Positions 16,646 to 26,658 of a stretch of DNA of 64,000 nt are shown here, piece by piece. The stretch's first letter is position 1. Every line of letters begins with the position of its first letter. The notes beneath the pieces are model-generated. The model was not told the origin of the DNA. It saw only the letters and a list, made by a program, of their open reading frames with translations, and did not search any database. The stretch is taken from positions 1 to 64,000 of the forward strand of contig DBGCRA010000196.1 of NCBI GenBank assembly GCA_048359195.1. The letters run 5' to 3'. Position numbers and translations under genes: made by a program. Source of the stretch: Gallispira sp048359195. GTDB taxonomy: Bacteria > Bacillota > Clostridia > Lachnospirales > CAG-274.

Positions 16646-19600
16646 ATGAAAAAGAGAATTATTTATGCAGGTATGTCACTTGCCATGGCATTTACAAGCA
16701 TTGGTTCCATACCCGCATCAGCGGCTATTGACAGCAGTTGGATTGTAGATTGGACAGGTAAGGACGGAAGCATTAATTTTAATGTTACAACTACTGCCGA
16801 TAACAAGGTGGTTATGGAAAATACAAAGGTAAATAACGGCAAGTTTTCAGATGGTGAAGACAGCATTATTTATTATGCAAAGGAACTTGAATGTTCGGAT
16901 GATTTTGAATTAAGTGCAAATGTCACTATTAATGAGTACAACACTATGGACGAAAGCAGCAATCCTCAGCAGGGTTCTGTAGGTATTGCGGTTTTGGACT
17001 CTCTTTATCATAAAACTGATGATATTTCATTTGATGATGGTGTATTCTTAGGTACATATGCAAAAAGCAAAACTGATGATTTGACATTCAGAGCAATTTC
17101 AAGAAATTCTTCTGACAAAAAAGAAGTGGGAGAGGCTCTTTCTGATGCCATAGCAAACACAGGCAGCAATTTAGGAACTTTCTCTCTTTCTATTAAGAAA
17201 ATAGGAGATGCTTATACACTTACCTGTGGTGACAACAGTCAGGTAGTGGAAATGACTTCTCTTGAAGATACAATTTACCCTTGTTTATATATTGCAAGAA
17301 ATGTAAAAGCAACTTTTTCTAATGTAAAACTTGAGGAAATTAAGAGAAAACCTGCATCTATGAAGATTGAGGGAAGCTGTAAAACTGAATATATTTATGG
17401 TGACAGTCTTGATCTTTCAGGAATAAAGGCAATGGTAACTTATAATGACGGAACAACTGAGGAAGTTAAGGATTATCTTGTAAAGGGCTTTAATTCCAAG
17501 AAAATAGGAAAGCAGACTGTAACTCTTGTAAAAGGAAATGCTAAGGCAAATATTAATGTTGAAGTTAAGAATTTAGAGGTAACGGCTATTAATACTGACT
17601 ATTTGCCGTTAAAGAGTACTTATGCCAACGGTGATATTTTTAAAACAGAAGGTATGCAGATAAGTGCTGATTATGCTGACGGTACAAGTGAAATTTTAAA
17701 TGCTGACAAATATATTTTAAAAATTGACGGCAAGGAAATTAAAGACGGTGATAAGCTTAAGGATACGGGTAAAAAACAGGTTAAAATTTACAGAGCTGAT
17801 GAGGAAGGTATCTCATCTAAGGTAATTGGTAATTTTTATATTAATATTAACAAAAATTCCGTTGATACCATTACTGTTAAAGAGCCGGTAAAAAAGATTT
17901 ACTACTTAGGCGATGAAATTGATACAACCGGTATGGTTGTTACTTCAAGTTATATTGATAATTCAGGAAAAACAATTACTGAAATTTTAAAGCCTTGCGA
18001 TTATACTGTTTCAGGCTTTGACAGTCAGGATATAGGCGACAAAACAGTTGTTGTTACTTCAACTGCAAATACAAATGTTTCCGCAAGCTTTAAGGTAAAC
18101 GTTTTTGAAAGACAGCCTCAGAAAATTCAAATTTCAGAATATCCAAGAACTACTTATGCTGTAGGTGAAGAATTTGATGATTCAGATATGATTGTTTCTA
18201 TTGTTTATGACAATGGTGACATTGAGGCTACCGATAATTATACTGTTGACACTTCAGCTTTTAATACATCAGAAGTTGGTGCAACATCAGTTACTGTAAG
18301 TGCAGATGGATTTGAAAGTGTTACACTTCCCGTTACAGTAGTTGCTGAAATGAATAATATTTGGAGAAGTGCTACCTTTGGTCAGAGTTCAGGCTATGAC
18401 AAAGGTTCTGAATCAGTAGGTGTTACTGTTGAAAATTATGGTACTGTTCAGGGCAAGATTAATGTAAAAGCTTGGGATGGTGCAGGCAAGATTACCAATG
18501 ATCATGACGGTATGACATATTACTTTACTAAGATTGACGGAAACAATGACTTTAAGATCAGTGCTGATATTACTGTTGACAAGTATCTTGAGCATGATAA
18601 TGATGATACAAAGAGAAACGGTCAGGAAGCATTTGGTATTATGGCTAGGGATGTTGTTCCTTTAGAGTCTAATGACGGTACGCTTACCATTGACCCTTCT
18701 TCAGCTAAAGTTGATGCAGAGGGTGCAGTTGTTCCTGTAAGCAATAATAAGGTGTTTGCATCCAATATGGCACTTTTGGGCGGATATTCAGGTACAGGCT
18801 GGCCAAGTGATCCAAGTGCCGCATCTTATGAAAAGAATGCAAATATTAACAGAATTAACCTTCTTGTAAGAGATGGTGTTACTGCAACTGACGGCGGCGG
18901 TACAAGAAAAGGTCCTTACGCAGTAAGTTCAGACTTCCCTAAGGAAGGCAATAAATACAGAATGACCCTTGAAAGATTAAACGGTGGGTTAATGGCTAAG
19001 TGCTATAACTATCAGACTGAGGAAACTATGGAATATTATTATTATGATGATAGTTTCCTCACCGTTCAGAATGCTGATGCTGCTTATGTGGGATTTTTTG
19101 CTGCAAGATGGGCAGAAATTACTGTTGAAAATGTTGATTTTTATGAAAGTGCAAAGGCTACTGACAGAGCTATTGTAAGCAATGAAAATATTGCTGAAAC
19201 TCCTGAGCTTTTGTTTAGAACGAAGCCTTATTCAACAAAGCCTGTGTATGAATTTGACCTTGACCTTGACAATGCAAAGGGTACTGTTACGGTTAAAATG
19301 AATGACAAGGTTATTGCACAGGACAGACCTATTTCAGATGTTGAGCATTTTACAGCTAATTTGGATACTAACAGGATTAATAAGCTTGTTGCTGTTTTCA
19401 CTCCTGATGACAGTCTTAACTTAACAAGCTATGAGCCTATTGTTATAAGAGAGAATATTTATCATAAGAGTGTAAATACTGCTTATACTACTGTTTATGC
19501 AAGTCCTGATGGCAGCTTTAAGGGCAATGGTACAGAAGGCAATCCATATGATATTTATACTGCAATAGGTTTTTTACAGCCGGGACAGTCTCTTGTATTA

Positions 19601-20587
19601 AAGGGCGGTACTTATAATATTGATAAGCCTATTGAAATTTTATACGGAGATAACGGTACAGCCTCAAAGATGCTTACCGTTCAGGCTGAAAAGGGTAAAA
19701 AGGTTGTTATTGATTGTCAGAAACAGACAGCAGGTGTTATACTTGGCGGCGATTACTGGCATTTTAAGGATATTGAATTTACTAATTCTGCCGATAACCA
19801 GAAGTGTTTCCATTTAGGCGGCAGCCATAATATTATTGAAAATTGTATATTCTCAAACAACGGAGATATGGGTTTACAGATAAGCAGAATAAGCGGCAAG
19901 GATCAGCCTGACTTTGAACAGTGGCCTTCTTATAACTTAATTTTAGACTGTGAAACTTATAATAACTGCGATCCGTCTATGATTAATGCCGATGGTTTTG
20001 GTGCAAAGCTTACTGTAGGTACAGGCAATGTATTTAGGAATTGTAAGTCACATCACAATGTTGATGACGGCTGGGATTTATATACTAAGGTAAGTACAGG
20101 TGCTATCGGTGCAGTTACTCTTGAAAACTGTGAATCTTACAGAAATGGTTGGAGATTAAACGAAGACGGTACTGAAACTCCTTATAATGCAGGCGGCAAC
20201 AATGGATTTAAGTGCGGTGGAGAAAATGTCGCAGTTCAGCATGAATTGATTAACTGTAAGGCATGGGGCAACGGAAATAACGGTATTACTACCAATTCTA
20301 ACCCTGCCCTTAAACTTGTTAATGTAACAGCCTACAGCAATAAGGGTTCTAATATAAGACTTTACAGTGATAAGCCTTCTGAATATAATTATGATGTTCA
20401 GGGTATAGTTTCTTTAGATGCAGGTGAGCCTGATGTAGTTGCAACTCTTACGGAAAATACAGAGTATACCAATGCAAGCGAAACTCCTCTTGAAAGCAGT
20501 ATTAATTACTGGTGCAAGGCAGCAGACAGCGTAGGTATAAATGTTCTTGGTGAAACTATATCTGTTGAAAAGGTTGTTAATAAATAA
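16646..20587 (+). CDS. Secreted multidomain pectate lyase (PL9-like)
   Basis: A 1313-residue secreted protein. A signal peptide (about 1-27, cut near SAA) is followed by a beta-sandwich domain (28-230), four Ig-like Big_3 domains (about 232-560, each with a pattern like IYGDSLDLSGIKAMVTYNDG), a second beta-sandwich (565-835), and a parallel beta-helix lyase domain from about 950. The helix has PL9 hallmarks: DGFGAKLTVGTGNVFRNC, HHNVDDGWDLYTK with calcium-binding aspartates, and NGFKCGG with the catalytic lysine. It would cleave polygalacturonate outside the cell. No dockerin or sortase signal is seen. Confidence 0.88.
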   Translation: MKKRIIYAGMSLAMAFTSIGSIPASAAIDSSWIVDWTGKDGSINFNVTTTADNKVVMENTKVNNGKFSDGEDSIIYYAKELECSDDFELSANVTINEYNTMDESSNPQQGSVGIAVLDSLYHKTDDISFDDGVFLGTYAKSKTDDLTFRAISRNSSDKKEVGEALSDAIANTGSNLGTFSLSIKKIGDAYTLTCGDNSQVVEMTSLEDTIYPCLYIARNVKATFSNVKLEEIKRKPASMKIEGSCKTEYIYGDSLDLSGIKAMVTYNDGTTEEVKDYLVKGFNSKKIGKQTVTLVKGNAKANINVEVKNLEVTAINTDYLPLKSTYANGDIFKTEGMQISADYADGTSEILNADKYILKIDGKEIKDGDKLKDTGKKQVKIYRADEEGISSKVIGNFYININKNSVDTITVKEPVKKIYYLGDEIDTTGMVVTSSYIDNSGKTITEILKPCDYTVSGFDSQDIGDKTVVVTSTANTNVSASFKVNVFERQPQKIQISEYPRTTYAVGEEFDDSDMIVSIVYDNGDIEATDNYTVDTSAFNTSEVGATSVTVSADGFESVTLPVTVVAEMNNIWRSATFGQSSGYDKGSESVGVTVENYGTVQGKINVKAWDGAGKITNDHDGMTYYFTKIDGNNDFKISADITVDKYLEHDNDDTKRNGQEAFGIMARDVVPLESNDGTLTIDPSSAKVDAEGAVVPVSNNKVFASNMALLGGYSGTGWPSDPSAASYEKNANINRINLLVRDGVTATDGGGTRKGPYAVSSDFPKEGNKYRMTLERLNGGLMAKCYNYQTEETMEYYYYDDSFLTVQNADAAYVGFFAARWAEITVENVDFYESAKATDRAIVSNENIAETPELLFRTKPYSTKPVYEFDLDLDNAKGTVTVKMNDKVIAQDRPISDVEHFTANLDTNRINKLVAVFTPDDSLNLTSYEPIVIRENIYHKSVNTAYTTVYASPDGSFKGNGTEGNPYDIYTAIGFLQPGQSLVLKGGTYNIDKPIEILYGDNGTASKMLTVQAEKGKKVVIDCQKQTAGVILGGDYWHFKDIEFTNSADNQKCFHLGGSHNIIENCIFSNNGDMGLQISRISGKDQPDFEQWPSYNLILDCETYNNCDPSMINADGFGAKLTVGTGNVFRNCKSHHNVDDGWDLYTKVSTGAIGAVTLENCESYRNGWRLNEDGTETPYNAGGNNGFKCGGENVAVQHELINCKAWGNGNNGITTNSNPALKLVNVTAYSNKGSNIRLYSDKPSEYNYDVQGIVSLDAGEPDVVATLTENTEYTNASETPLESSINYWCKAADSVGINVLGETISVEKVVNK

Positions 20588-20603
20588 TTTATTGTAAAAT
20601 TTT

Positions 20604-20635
20604 AAGACCTCCCTTGTAATGAGGGAGGTCTTTTA
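20604..20635 (+). terminator. Terminator of the pectate lyase gene
   Basis: An 11-bp perfect stem (AAGACCTCCCT) with a 7-base loop ends in four Ts. Confidence 0.85.
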
Positions 20636-20714
20636 ACAAAAGATATTACATTGAAAATACAACATAGCAAACTGCATATGTTGTTACAAGATGTAAAATT
20701 AAAGGAAGTTTATT

Positions 20715-21374
20715 ATGACATTTAACGGTTTTAATGAATATACAAATGAATATCTTATAGGTATAAAATTTAACAACAACAAGCCTTGGTTTCAGGAGCA
20801 TAAGGAAATGTATACCGATAATGTACACAACCCCACAGTTGCCCTTGCCAATGAGCTTTATTTAAAAATGGTGGATTTAGACCCTGAATTTACTGAAAAG
20901 CCAAAAGTTTCAAGAGCAAACAGGGATATTCGTTTTTCAAAAAATAAAGCACCATATAAGGTGTGCAAGTGGTTTTTTTTAAAAAATGAATTTACAAGAG
21001 GAAGTATGCCTCATAATGCTCCGGGATATTTCTTTGAAATGTCATCAGACTGGTGGAGATATGGTCTTTTTTATGGTGATAATCCACAGGAAATGGAAAA
21101 ATTCAGAGCAAAAATTGCAGCAGACACAGCTAAGTGTGAAAGAATGTTAAAAATAGCAGACAGTTCCCGTTTTGAGCTTCAGGGCGAAGATTATAAGAGG
21201 ATTTTTAACAGGGAATTTACATCTGATATTAACAGGTGGGCACAGAAAAAGTGGATAACTTATGTTCGCTATGAGGATTTTGATAATATGGATTTTTATT
21301 CCTCTAAGTTAGTTGATATTGTCTTTGAAGGCTTTAAAGAAATTTATGAAGTATATAAATATTTGAAAAAGTAA
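20715..21374 (+). CDS. DUF2461 domain-containing protein
   Basis: A 219-residue protein recognised by FNNNKPWFQEHKEMYTDNVHNP near residue 19, RANRDIRFSKNKAPYK near 77 and GYFFEMSSDWWRYGLF near 104, all typical of the TIGR02453/DUF2461 family. The biochemical role of the family is unknown. It is probably cytoplasmic, with no signal or membrane span. yigZ begins 12 bases later on the same strand. Confidence 0.88.
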   Translation: MTFNGFNEYTNEYLIGIKFNNNKPWFQEHKEMYTDNVHNPTVALANELYLKMVDLDPEFTEKPKVSRANRDIRFSKNKAPYKVCKWFFLKNEFTRGSMPHNAPGYFFEMSSDWWRYGLFYGDNPQEMEKFRAKIAADTAKCERMLKIADSSRFELQGEDYKRIFNREFTSDINRWAQKKWITYVRYEDFDNMDFYSSKLVDIVFEGFKEIYEVYKYLKK

Positions 21375-21386
21375 CAGGTAAAAATT

Positions 21387-22025
21387 ATGGAGAAATATAT
21401 TACGGTAAAAGGCTTTGGAGAGGCTGAAATTGTAGAGAAAAAATCCCGTTTTATCGCTCACGTAAAGCCTATAGCGTCGGAAGAAGATGCGCTTAAATAT
21501 ATAGAAGAAATAAAAAAGAAATACTGGGATGCTCGCCACAACTGCTATGCCTATCAGCTTGGTGACAAAAATCAGATACAGCGCTATTCTGATGATGGTG
21601 AACCGGGAGGCACGGCAGGTATGCCTATACTTGACGTATTAAGAGGCAGAGATATTAAGGACACCATTGTTATTGTAACAAGATATTTCGGCGGTACTCT
21701 TTTGGGCACAGGAGGACTTGTAAGAGCCTACAGTTCGGCTTCCAAGGAAGGCATTAATGAGGCAGGGTTAATTGAAAGAATTTCCCATATAAGGCAGCAT
21801 ATTACAGTTGACTACACCCTTTCCGGCAAGGTACAATATGAGGTGTTAAATGGAGGTCATATTTTAGAGGACACTATTTATACGGATAAAGTAGAGTTTA
21901 TTGTTTTAAGCGAGGTGAATATGGCAAAAAAGTTTAAGGAGAATGTTGTAAACATTACGGGAAATAATGTTGAAATTTTATCAGAGGAAATTCCCGTATA
22001 TGTAGACAGGGAAATTGAATTTTAA
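21387..22025 (+). CDS. yigZ: YigZ/IMPACT family protein
   Basis: A 212-residue protein of the UPF0029/IMPACT family. The N-terminal domain has KKSRFIAHVKPI, HNCYAYQLG and DDGEPGGTAGMPILDVL, followed by TRYFGGTLLGTGGLVRAY. A ferredoxin-like C-terminal domain (DUF1949) spans about 140-205. The eukaryotic relative regulates Gcn2; the bacterial function is uncertain. It is probably co-transcribed with the upstream DUF2461 gene and the downstream secreted-protein gene, 15 bases on. Confidence 0.92.
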   Translation: MEKYITVKGFGEAEIVEKKSRFIAHVKPIASEEDALKYIEEIKKKYWDARHNCYAYQLGDKNQIQRYSDDGEPGGTAGMPILDVLRGRDIKDTIVIVTRYFGGTLLGTGGLVRAYSSASKEGINEAGLIERISHIRQHITVDYTLSGKVQYEVLNGGHILEDTIYTDKVEFIVLSEVNMAKKFKENVVNITGNNVEILSEEIPVYVDREIEF

Positions 22026-22040
22026 AAAGGAGAGATTTTT

Positions 22041-23096
22041 ATGAAGAAATTGTTTTTAATTTTGGCAATGGCGCTTGCTATTAATACTACAGTGTTTGCT
22101 ACATCAACTAACAATGTAACTAAAATTCAGCATTTAAGAGATGGTTCATCTCTTGCTTCTGCATCCTTTGAGATTACTCCTCATTCAGAGGTGGAAACAG
22201 GCTCATCAATTATTATTACTTTTAACAATGCTACAGTTTTTTCTCAGGATATAATTGATGGCACAAGCAGCAATACTGAAGAGGTTGGCTACAAGACCGG
22301 AGGCTATCAGTATTCGGAAAATGGCATAACATGGAATGGCAAAGACAGTTTTGATAAGGTTGTGCCTTATACGGCAAGCGGTAAATTGCCTTACTATATA
22401 AGAAGAATGAACGATATTCAGATTGAAGTATTTTTAATTAATTTACCTGACATTTATGTCGGAGATTCATTAAAGACCGTAAACGGTTCAACAAGAACAC
22501 CTTATTATTCAATACCTATGGTAGCTTATGCAGATTGTGATGGTGAAGGTGAGGTTACTGTTGAAATTGACAGCAACGGTACGTCTATAAGCAGTATGGG
22601 CGGCAGTACCGTAAACAATAGTCTTGCAACATCTACAACAACAACTACAACTGAAACAACTACGGAAACTACTACTTCTGAGGTTAAAGAAGACAGCTCA
22701 AAGCTTTCAAATAAGGTTGAAATACAAATTGGCAGCAATGAAATTATTGTAAACGGGACAAAGGTAACCATAGACTCACCTGCTTATATTCAGGAGGAGT
22801 CAAGCTCTGCAATGATTCCTTTAAGAGCTGTAAGTCAGGGTGTTGTTGGAAACGAGGATTGTGTTGAGTGGGATGGAGAAACTAAAACTGCAATTATTGA
22901 ATTTGAAGGTAATGAAGTTAGATTTACATCAGGCTCTAATGTTGTTTATATTAATGGAAATGCCAAGACAATGGATTATGGTGTTAAGGCTGAAATAACC
23001 GACAGCAGAATGTTTGTTCCTTTCAGAGCTCTTGGTGAAGCTCTTGGAGCAGAGGTTAGCTGGGATGGAGAGAGTAAGAAGGCGTATTTTAATTAA
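22041..23096 (+). CDS. Secreted protein with copper amine oxidase-like N-terminal domain (paralogue 1)
   Basis: A 351-residue secreted protein with a signal peptide (about 1-21, cleavage after VFA). Residues 22-195 form a beta-rich domain of unknown type. A Thr/Glu-rich linker (near 200-220) leads to the copper amine oxidase-like stalk domain (PF07833 type): VEIQIGSNEIIVNGTKVTID, IPLRAVSQGV, then MFVPFRALGEALGAEVSWDG. This domain is common in extracellular Clostridial proteins and is thought to act in wall binding or assembly. The next gene is a clear paralogue. Confidence 0.82.
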   Translation: MKKLFLILAMALAINTTVFATSTNNVTKIQHLRDGSSLASASFEITPHSEVETGSSIIITFNNATVFSQDIIDGTSSNTEEVGYKTGGYQYSENGITWNGKDSFDKVVPYTASGKLPYYIRRMNDIQIEVFLINLPDIYVGDSLKTVNGSTRTPYYSIPMVAYADCDGEGEVTVEIDSNGTSISSMGGSTVNNSLATSTTTTTTETTTETTTSEVKEDSSKLSNKVEIQIGSNEIIVNGTKVTIDSPAYIQEESSSAMIPLRAVSQGVVGNEDCVEWDGETKTAIIEFEGNEVRFTSGSNVVYINGNAKTMDYGVKAEITDSRMFVPFRALGEALGAEVSWDGESKKAYFN

Positions 23097-23118
23097 ATTT
23101 ATTTAAGAGGATACAAAA

Positions 23119-24198
23119 ATGAAAAAAATATTACTGACATTTGCCTTAATACTTGCAGTTACTTCTACTGTTTACGGTGGTTCAAGAAATACTATACAGG
23201 TAACAGGCATCACAAAATCTGCCGGTGAAGCTGTTTCAGCAAAGCTTATAATTGAGCCAAGCAATGAAGTGACAACAGGAGCATACATAGAAATAAAGTT
23301 TGAAAATGCAGTTGTATTTTCCACAAGTGTAATTGAAGGTACGGCTCTTTCAAGTGAAAAAGGCTATAACGGCAGAAATATAGGATATCAGTATCAGGGC
23401 TACAAAGGATATAAATGGAACGGTAAAGATGGTTTTTATGATGCTATGGCAGACAGACCTGTTTCAGAAGTACCCTATAAAATAACAAGATTAGACGATT
23501 ATACAATAAAGGTATCACTTTGCAATATTCCTTCTGAGTATGCAGACAGAAGCCTTGCAGCCTTTAATAATTCTTATAAAGAACCCTATTACTCAATTCC
23601 TCTACCCGTATATGTAAAGGATAATGGTGCTGTAAGGCTTAAAATCAGTGGCAAAACAAATGACAAGGAATTAAGCTATGGAAGCTATGTATTTAACGAA
23701 GGAACAGCTGTTAATTCAGAATCCACAACCGAACCGGTTAGCGAGTCTGTTACGGAAAAAGCTCCTGAAGCTATAATAGATGAGGCTAATACAATAAATA
23801 AGGTTGAAGTAACTATAGGCAGAAGTATAATGGTAGTGAATGGTGAAAATCAGATTATAGATGCAACTCCTTATATTCAGGCAGGAACAGGTTCAACCCT
23901 TATACCTTTAAGAGCTGTAAGCATTGCCCTTGCCGATGGCTATAGTGGTAACGGAAGTATAAATATAGTATCTTGGAATGGTGATACAAAGACAGCAATT
24001 ATAAATTACGGCAATGATATTATTGAATTTACGGCAGGCAGCAGCATAATGAAAGTAAATGGTACTGAAAAGGAAATTACAGGAGGTATTCCTGAAATAA
24101 AGGACAGCAGAATGTTTGTACCTTTCAGAGTGCTTGGAGAAGAGCTGGGTGCAAGTGTAAACTGGATTGCCGAAACTAAAACAGCGGTATTTAATTAG
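23119..24198 (+). CDS. Secreted protein with copper amine oxidase-like N-terminal domain (paralogue 2)
   Basis: A 359-residue paralogue of the upstream gene, with the same order: signal peptide (about 1-19), beta-rich domain with aligned blocks such as GYQYQGYKGYKWNGKDGFYD, a linker with Ser/Thr/Glu, then the stalk domain with IPLRAVSIAL and MFVPFRVLGEELGASVNW. The tandem pair arose by duplication and has since diverged. Its gene starts 22 bases after its neighbour with an AAGAGGAT ribosome site. Confidence 0.82.
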   Translation: MKKILLTFALILAVTSTVYGGSRNTIQVTGITKSAGEAVSAKLIIEPSNEVTTGAYIEIKFENAVVFSTSVIEGTALSSEKGYNGRNIGYQYQGYKGYKWNGKDGFYDAMADRPVSEVPYKITRLDDYTIKVSLCNIPSEYADRSLAAFNNSYKEPYYSIPLPVYVKDNGAVRLKISGKTNDKELSYGSYVFNEGTAVNSESTTEPVSESVTEKAPEAIIDEANTINKVEVTIGRSIMVVNGENQIIDATPYIQAGTGSTLIPLRAVSIALADGYSGNGSINIVSWNGDTKTAIINYGNDIIEFTAGSSIMKVNGTEKEITGGIPEIKDSRMFVPFRVLGEELGASVNWIAETKTAVFN

Positions 24199-24208
24199 GT
24201 AAATTGAA

Positions 24209-25423
24209 ATGAAAACAAAGCATATACTTTACTTATTTTTAAGTCTTTTATTTGGCTTTTGCACAACTGAATTTATTGACTACAGTTTTAGTGTTGTATA
24301 TATTACAGCCACCCTTATTTATTGGGTGGCTCTTTGTGGTGTTGATTATATCTGCTTAAAAAAGGGCAAACCTATTTTGTCCACAGAAAAGAGAGTACGC
24401 AGTGGAAAAAGAGAGGTAGGCGGAGATATTGCAAGAGTAATCGCGGTTATTCTTGTACCTGTTGTTCATTTTTTCGGGCTTACATATTATTACAGTACAA
24501 ATTTTACTGCTGATATGATATTTCCTACGGCAATAAGGTGGCTTGGTATTTGTGCCGTACCTCTTTTTATGATTATTTCAGGATATTTTAAGTCAAATGC
24601 GACCATTTCAAAAAAACATTACTTTGGAATTATACCTCTGCTTTGTACCCATATTTTTATAAGCTCTTTAAGAATATGGGTGGATTGGTATTTTCACGGT
24701 CAGGCTATTGACACACAGTATATTATAGACAGGCTTATTTATTTTAAGTACGGTTGGTATATAAGGCTTTATATAGGTATGCTTTTAATTATGCCCTTTT
24801 TTAATGTTGCATATAAGAGTATTGGGGATAAATGGAAGAAGGAAATTTTTATACTTACTTTTGTAGGCTTAAATGCTCTTGGTCCTCTTACCTTTGATGT
24901 TGTTCCTTCAAGCTGGCTTGCTTTTTATGTTTTCGGTTATTATATTATTGGCTGCTATCTTGCGGAGTACAGGGTTAAATTAAATCCTTTTATGGGAATT
25001 TTTGCCTTGGCTGTTATTCTTGCTTTTATAAGTACTGCTGCATATTTCCACTGTAAGGGTGATGTTTTTGACTGGAGCTTTATTGCCTATCAGGCCAATT
25101 CGGGTTATTCTGCCATGTGTACCGTTTTTGTGTCTATGATTATTATGGTGCTTTGTCTTAATATTGACTTTAATATTAAGCCTGTAAACTTTGTCTTTAA
25201 GGCAGTGAGCCTTGTATCTCTTGAAATGTATCTTTTCAGTCAGATGTTTGACGGCTTTATTTATAAGGATATTATAGAAAACAATGTACCTTTTATGGAC
25301 AGCTTTAAAAATATAGTTCTTCTTGCAGGCAGTTCCTTTTTACTTGCCTTTATTGCAAGCTGGGCAAAAAAGGCTGTATTTATGATAGGTGTTTTATTTA
25401 AGAGGAGAAATAAAAATGAGTAG
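24209..25423 (+). CDS. Acyltransferase family membrane protein
   Basis: A 404-residue polytopic protein with about ten spans. After an N-terminal pair of spans, residues 70 onward match the acyltransferase-3 family: GGDIARVIAVILVPVVHFFG, where the usual catalytic Arg and His are present, and WLGICAVPLFMIISGYF. Members acetylate or succinylate surface sugars, peptidoglycan or antibiotics. The ribosome site is weak. The following EamA gene starts inside its 3' end, so they are coupled. Confidence 0.85.
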   Translation: MKTKHILYLFLSLLFGFCTTEFIDYSFSVVYITATLIYWVALCGVDYICLKKGKPILSTEKRVRSGKREVGGDIARVIAVILVPVVHFFGLTYYYSTNFTADMIFPTAIRWLGICAVPLFMIISGYFKSNATISKKHYFGIIPLLCTHIFISSLRIWVDWYFHGQAIDTQYIIDRLIYFKYGWYIRLYIGMLLIMPFFNVAYKSIGDKWKKEIFILTFVGLNALGPLTFDVVPSSWLAFYVFGYYIIGCYLAEYRVKLNPFMGIFALAVILAFISTAAYFHCKGDVFDWSFIAYQANSGYSAMCTVFVSMIIMVLCLNIDFNIKPVNFVFKAVSLVSLEMYLFSQMFDGFIYKDIIENNVPFMDSFKNIVLLAGSSFLLAFIASWAKKAVFMIGVLFKRRNKNE

Positions 25424-26315
25424 AAATACAAAAGGAATTTTATTTACAATAGTCGGAGGTATATTTTGGGGACTTTCGGGAAATTTCGGTCAGTATCTTT
25501 TTCAGGAAAAGGGACTTAATGCTCATTGGCTTGTGTCAGTACGTCTTTTAACGGCAGGTATAATTATGATTTTAATTACAGCATTTAATTCTGAAAGCAG
25601 AAAAAATATATTTCAGATATTTAAGGGTTATAAAAATATTGTAGAGCTGTTAATATTTAGTGTTTTGGGTATGCTTGGCTGTCAGCTTACATATTATGTG
25701 ACTATTGAGGTGTCAAATGCTTGTACGGCAATAGTTTTACAGTATACATCACCTGTTATTATTATGCTTTATTTGGCAATCAGAAACAGAAAAATGCCTG
25801 TGAAATCTGAGATAATTGCTCTTTTGCTTGTAATTATAGGTACATTTTTCCTTGCTACTCACGGAAATATTCATAGCCTTGCAATTTCAAAAAAGGCACT
25901 TGTGTGGGGTCTTTCATCAGCAGTAACCGTAGTTTTTTATAATCTTGTGCCTGTCAGACTTATGAATAAATATGGTACAATAACCGTTCTTGGCTTGGGT
26001 ATGTTTATTGGCGGCATAGTTTTGTCTTTTTTTACAAAGCCGTGGATTGTTCCGGGAATATGGGATTATAAGACAGTTTTCGCACTTTTGTTTCTTATAC
26101 TTATGGGTACAATATTTGCTTTTAGTGCATATCTTTATGGAGTAAGGCTTATTGGTGCGTGCAAGGCAAGTCTTTTTGCCGCTACTGAACCTTTGACAAG
26201 TACTGTTGTGGGTGTACTGTTTATGGGTATTGTAATGACCGGTATGGATATTCTTGGACTTTTGTGTATACTTTTAGGTGTTGGAGTGTTGTCTGTGGGT
26301 AGGAAAAATGAATAG
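25416..26315 (+). CDS. DMT-superfamily (EamA) transporter
   Basis: A 299-residue membrane protein with ten spans made of two EamA repeats (GGIFWGLSGNFGQYLFQ in the first; SAVTVVFYNLVPVRLM and SLFAATEPLTSTVVGVLFMG in the second). Members export amino acids or metabolites. The ATG at 25416 is chosen because AAGAGGAG precedes it; it lies eight bases inside the acyltransferase gene. The substrate is unknown. Confidence 0.9.
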   Translation: MSRNTKGILFTIVGGIFWGLSGNFGQYLFQEKGLNAHWLVSVRLLTAGIIMILITAFNSESRKNIFQIFKGYKNIVELLIFSVLGMLGCQLTYYVTIEVSNACTAIVLQYTSPVIIMLYLAIRNRKMPVKSEIIALLLVIIGTFFLATHGNIHSLAISKKALVWGLSSAVTVVFYNLVPVRLMNKYGTITVLGLGMFIGGIVLSFFTKPWIVPGIWDYKTVFALLFLILMGTIFAFSAYLYGVRLIGACKASLFAATEPLTSTVVGVLFMGIVMTGMDILGLLCILLGVGVLSVGRKNE

Positions 26316-26345
26316 AAATTAATTAGTATAATTGTGAATAAAAAA

Positions 26346-26614
26346 TCCTGTGCATCCAACTTCGACAGTAGCCTCCAAGCGTTACTGCAGGTTTTGACTC
26401 AAATCAAGCTACCTTGCAACACACGAGAGGGACTGCTTAGTGCTGCTTCCTTCCGGATCTGACACGGTTCACAGATTCCCGTTGTGCAAGACTCAATCGT
26501 CAACATCAAAAGCCTGCAGGCTGACCCTACAAACTAAAGCCTCGGTTCGGACATAATCTCTGCTAAAGCGGATTGCAGACTACAGGGCACCGCTACCTCC
26601 CCGACTAGCACAGG
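26346..26614 (-). ncRNA. ffs: Signal recognition particle RNA, large bacterial type
   Basis: The conserved domain-IV loop CCGGAAGGAAGCAGC and its flanks are read on the minus strand near 26442-26462. The ends pair (5' CCTGTGC, 3' GCACAGG), giving an RNA of about 269 bases that includes the Alu domain, the size of the Bacillus/Clostridium SRP RNA. A six-T run follows the 3' end. This RNA binds Ffh and targets membrane proteins to SecYEG. It lies downstream of tadA and a HAD gene. Exact ends are estimated within a few bases. Confidence 0.95.
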
Positions 26615-26622
26615 ACTATTCT

Positions 26623-26651
26623 ATTCTACTATTAATCAGCTTAAATGTCAA
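26623..26651 (-). promoter_or_regulatory. Promoter of the SRP RNA
   Basis: On the minus strand TTGACA (26651-26646), a 17-base spacer and TAGAAT (26628-26623) predict a start within a few bases of the RNA 5' end near 26614. Confidence 0.8.
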
Positions 26652-26658
26652 TAAAAAT

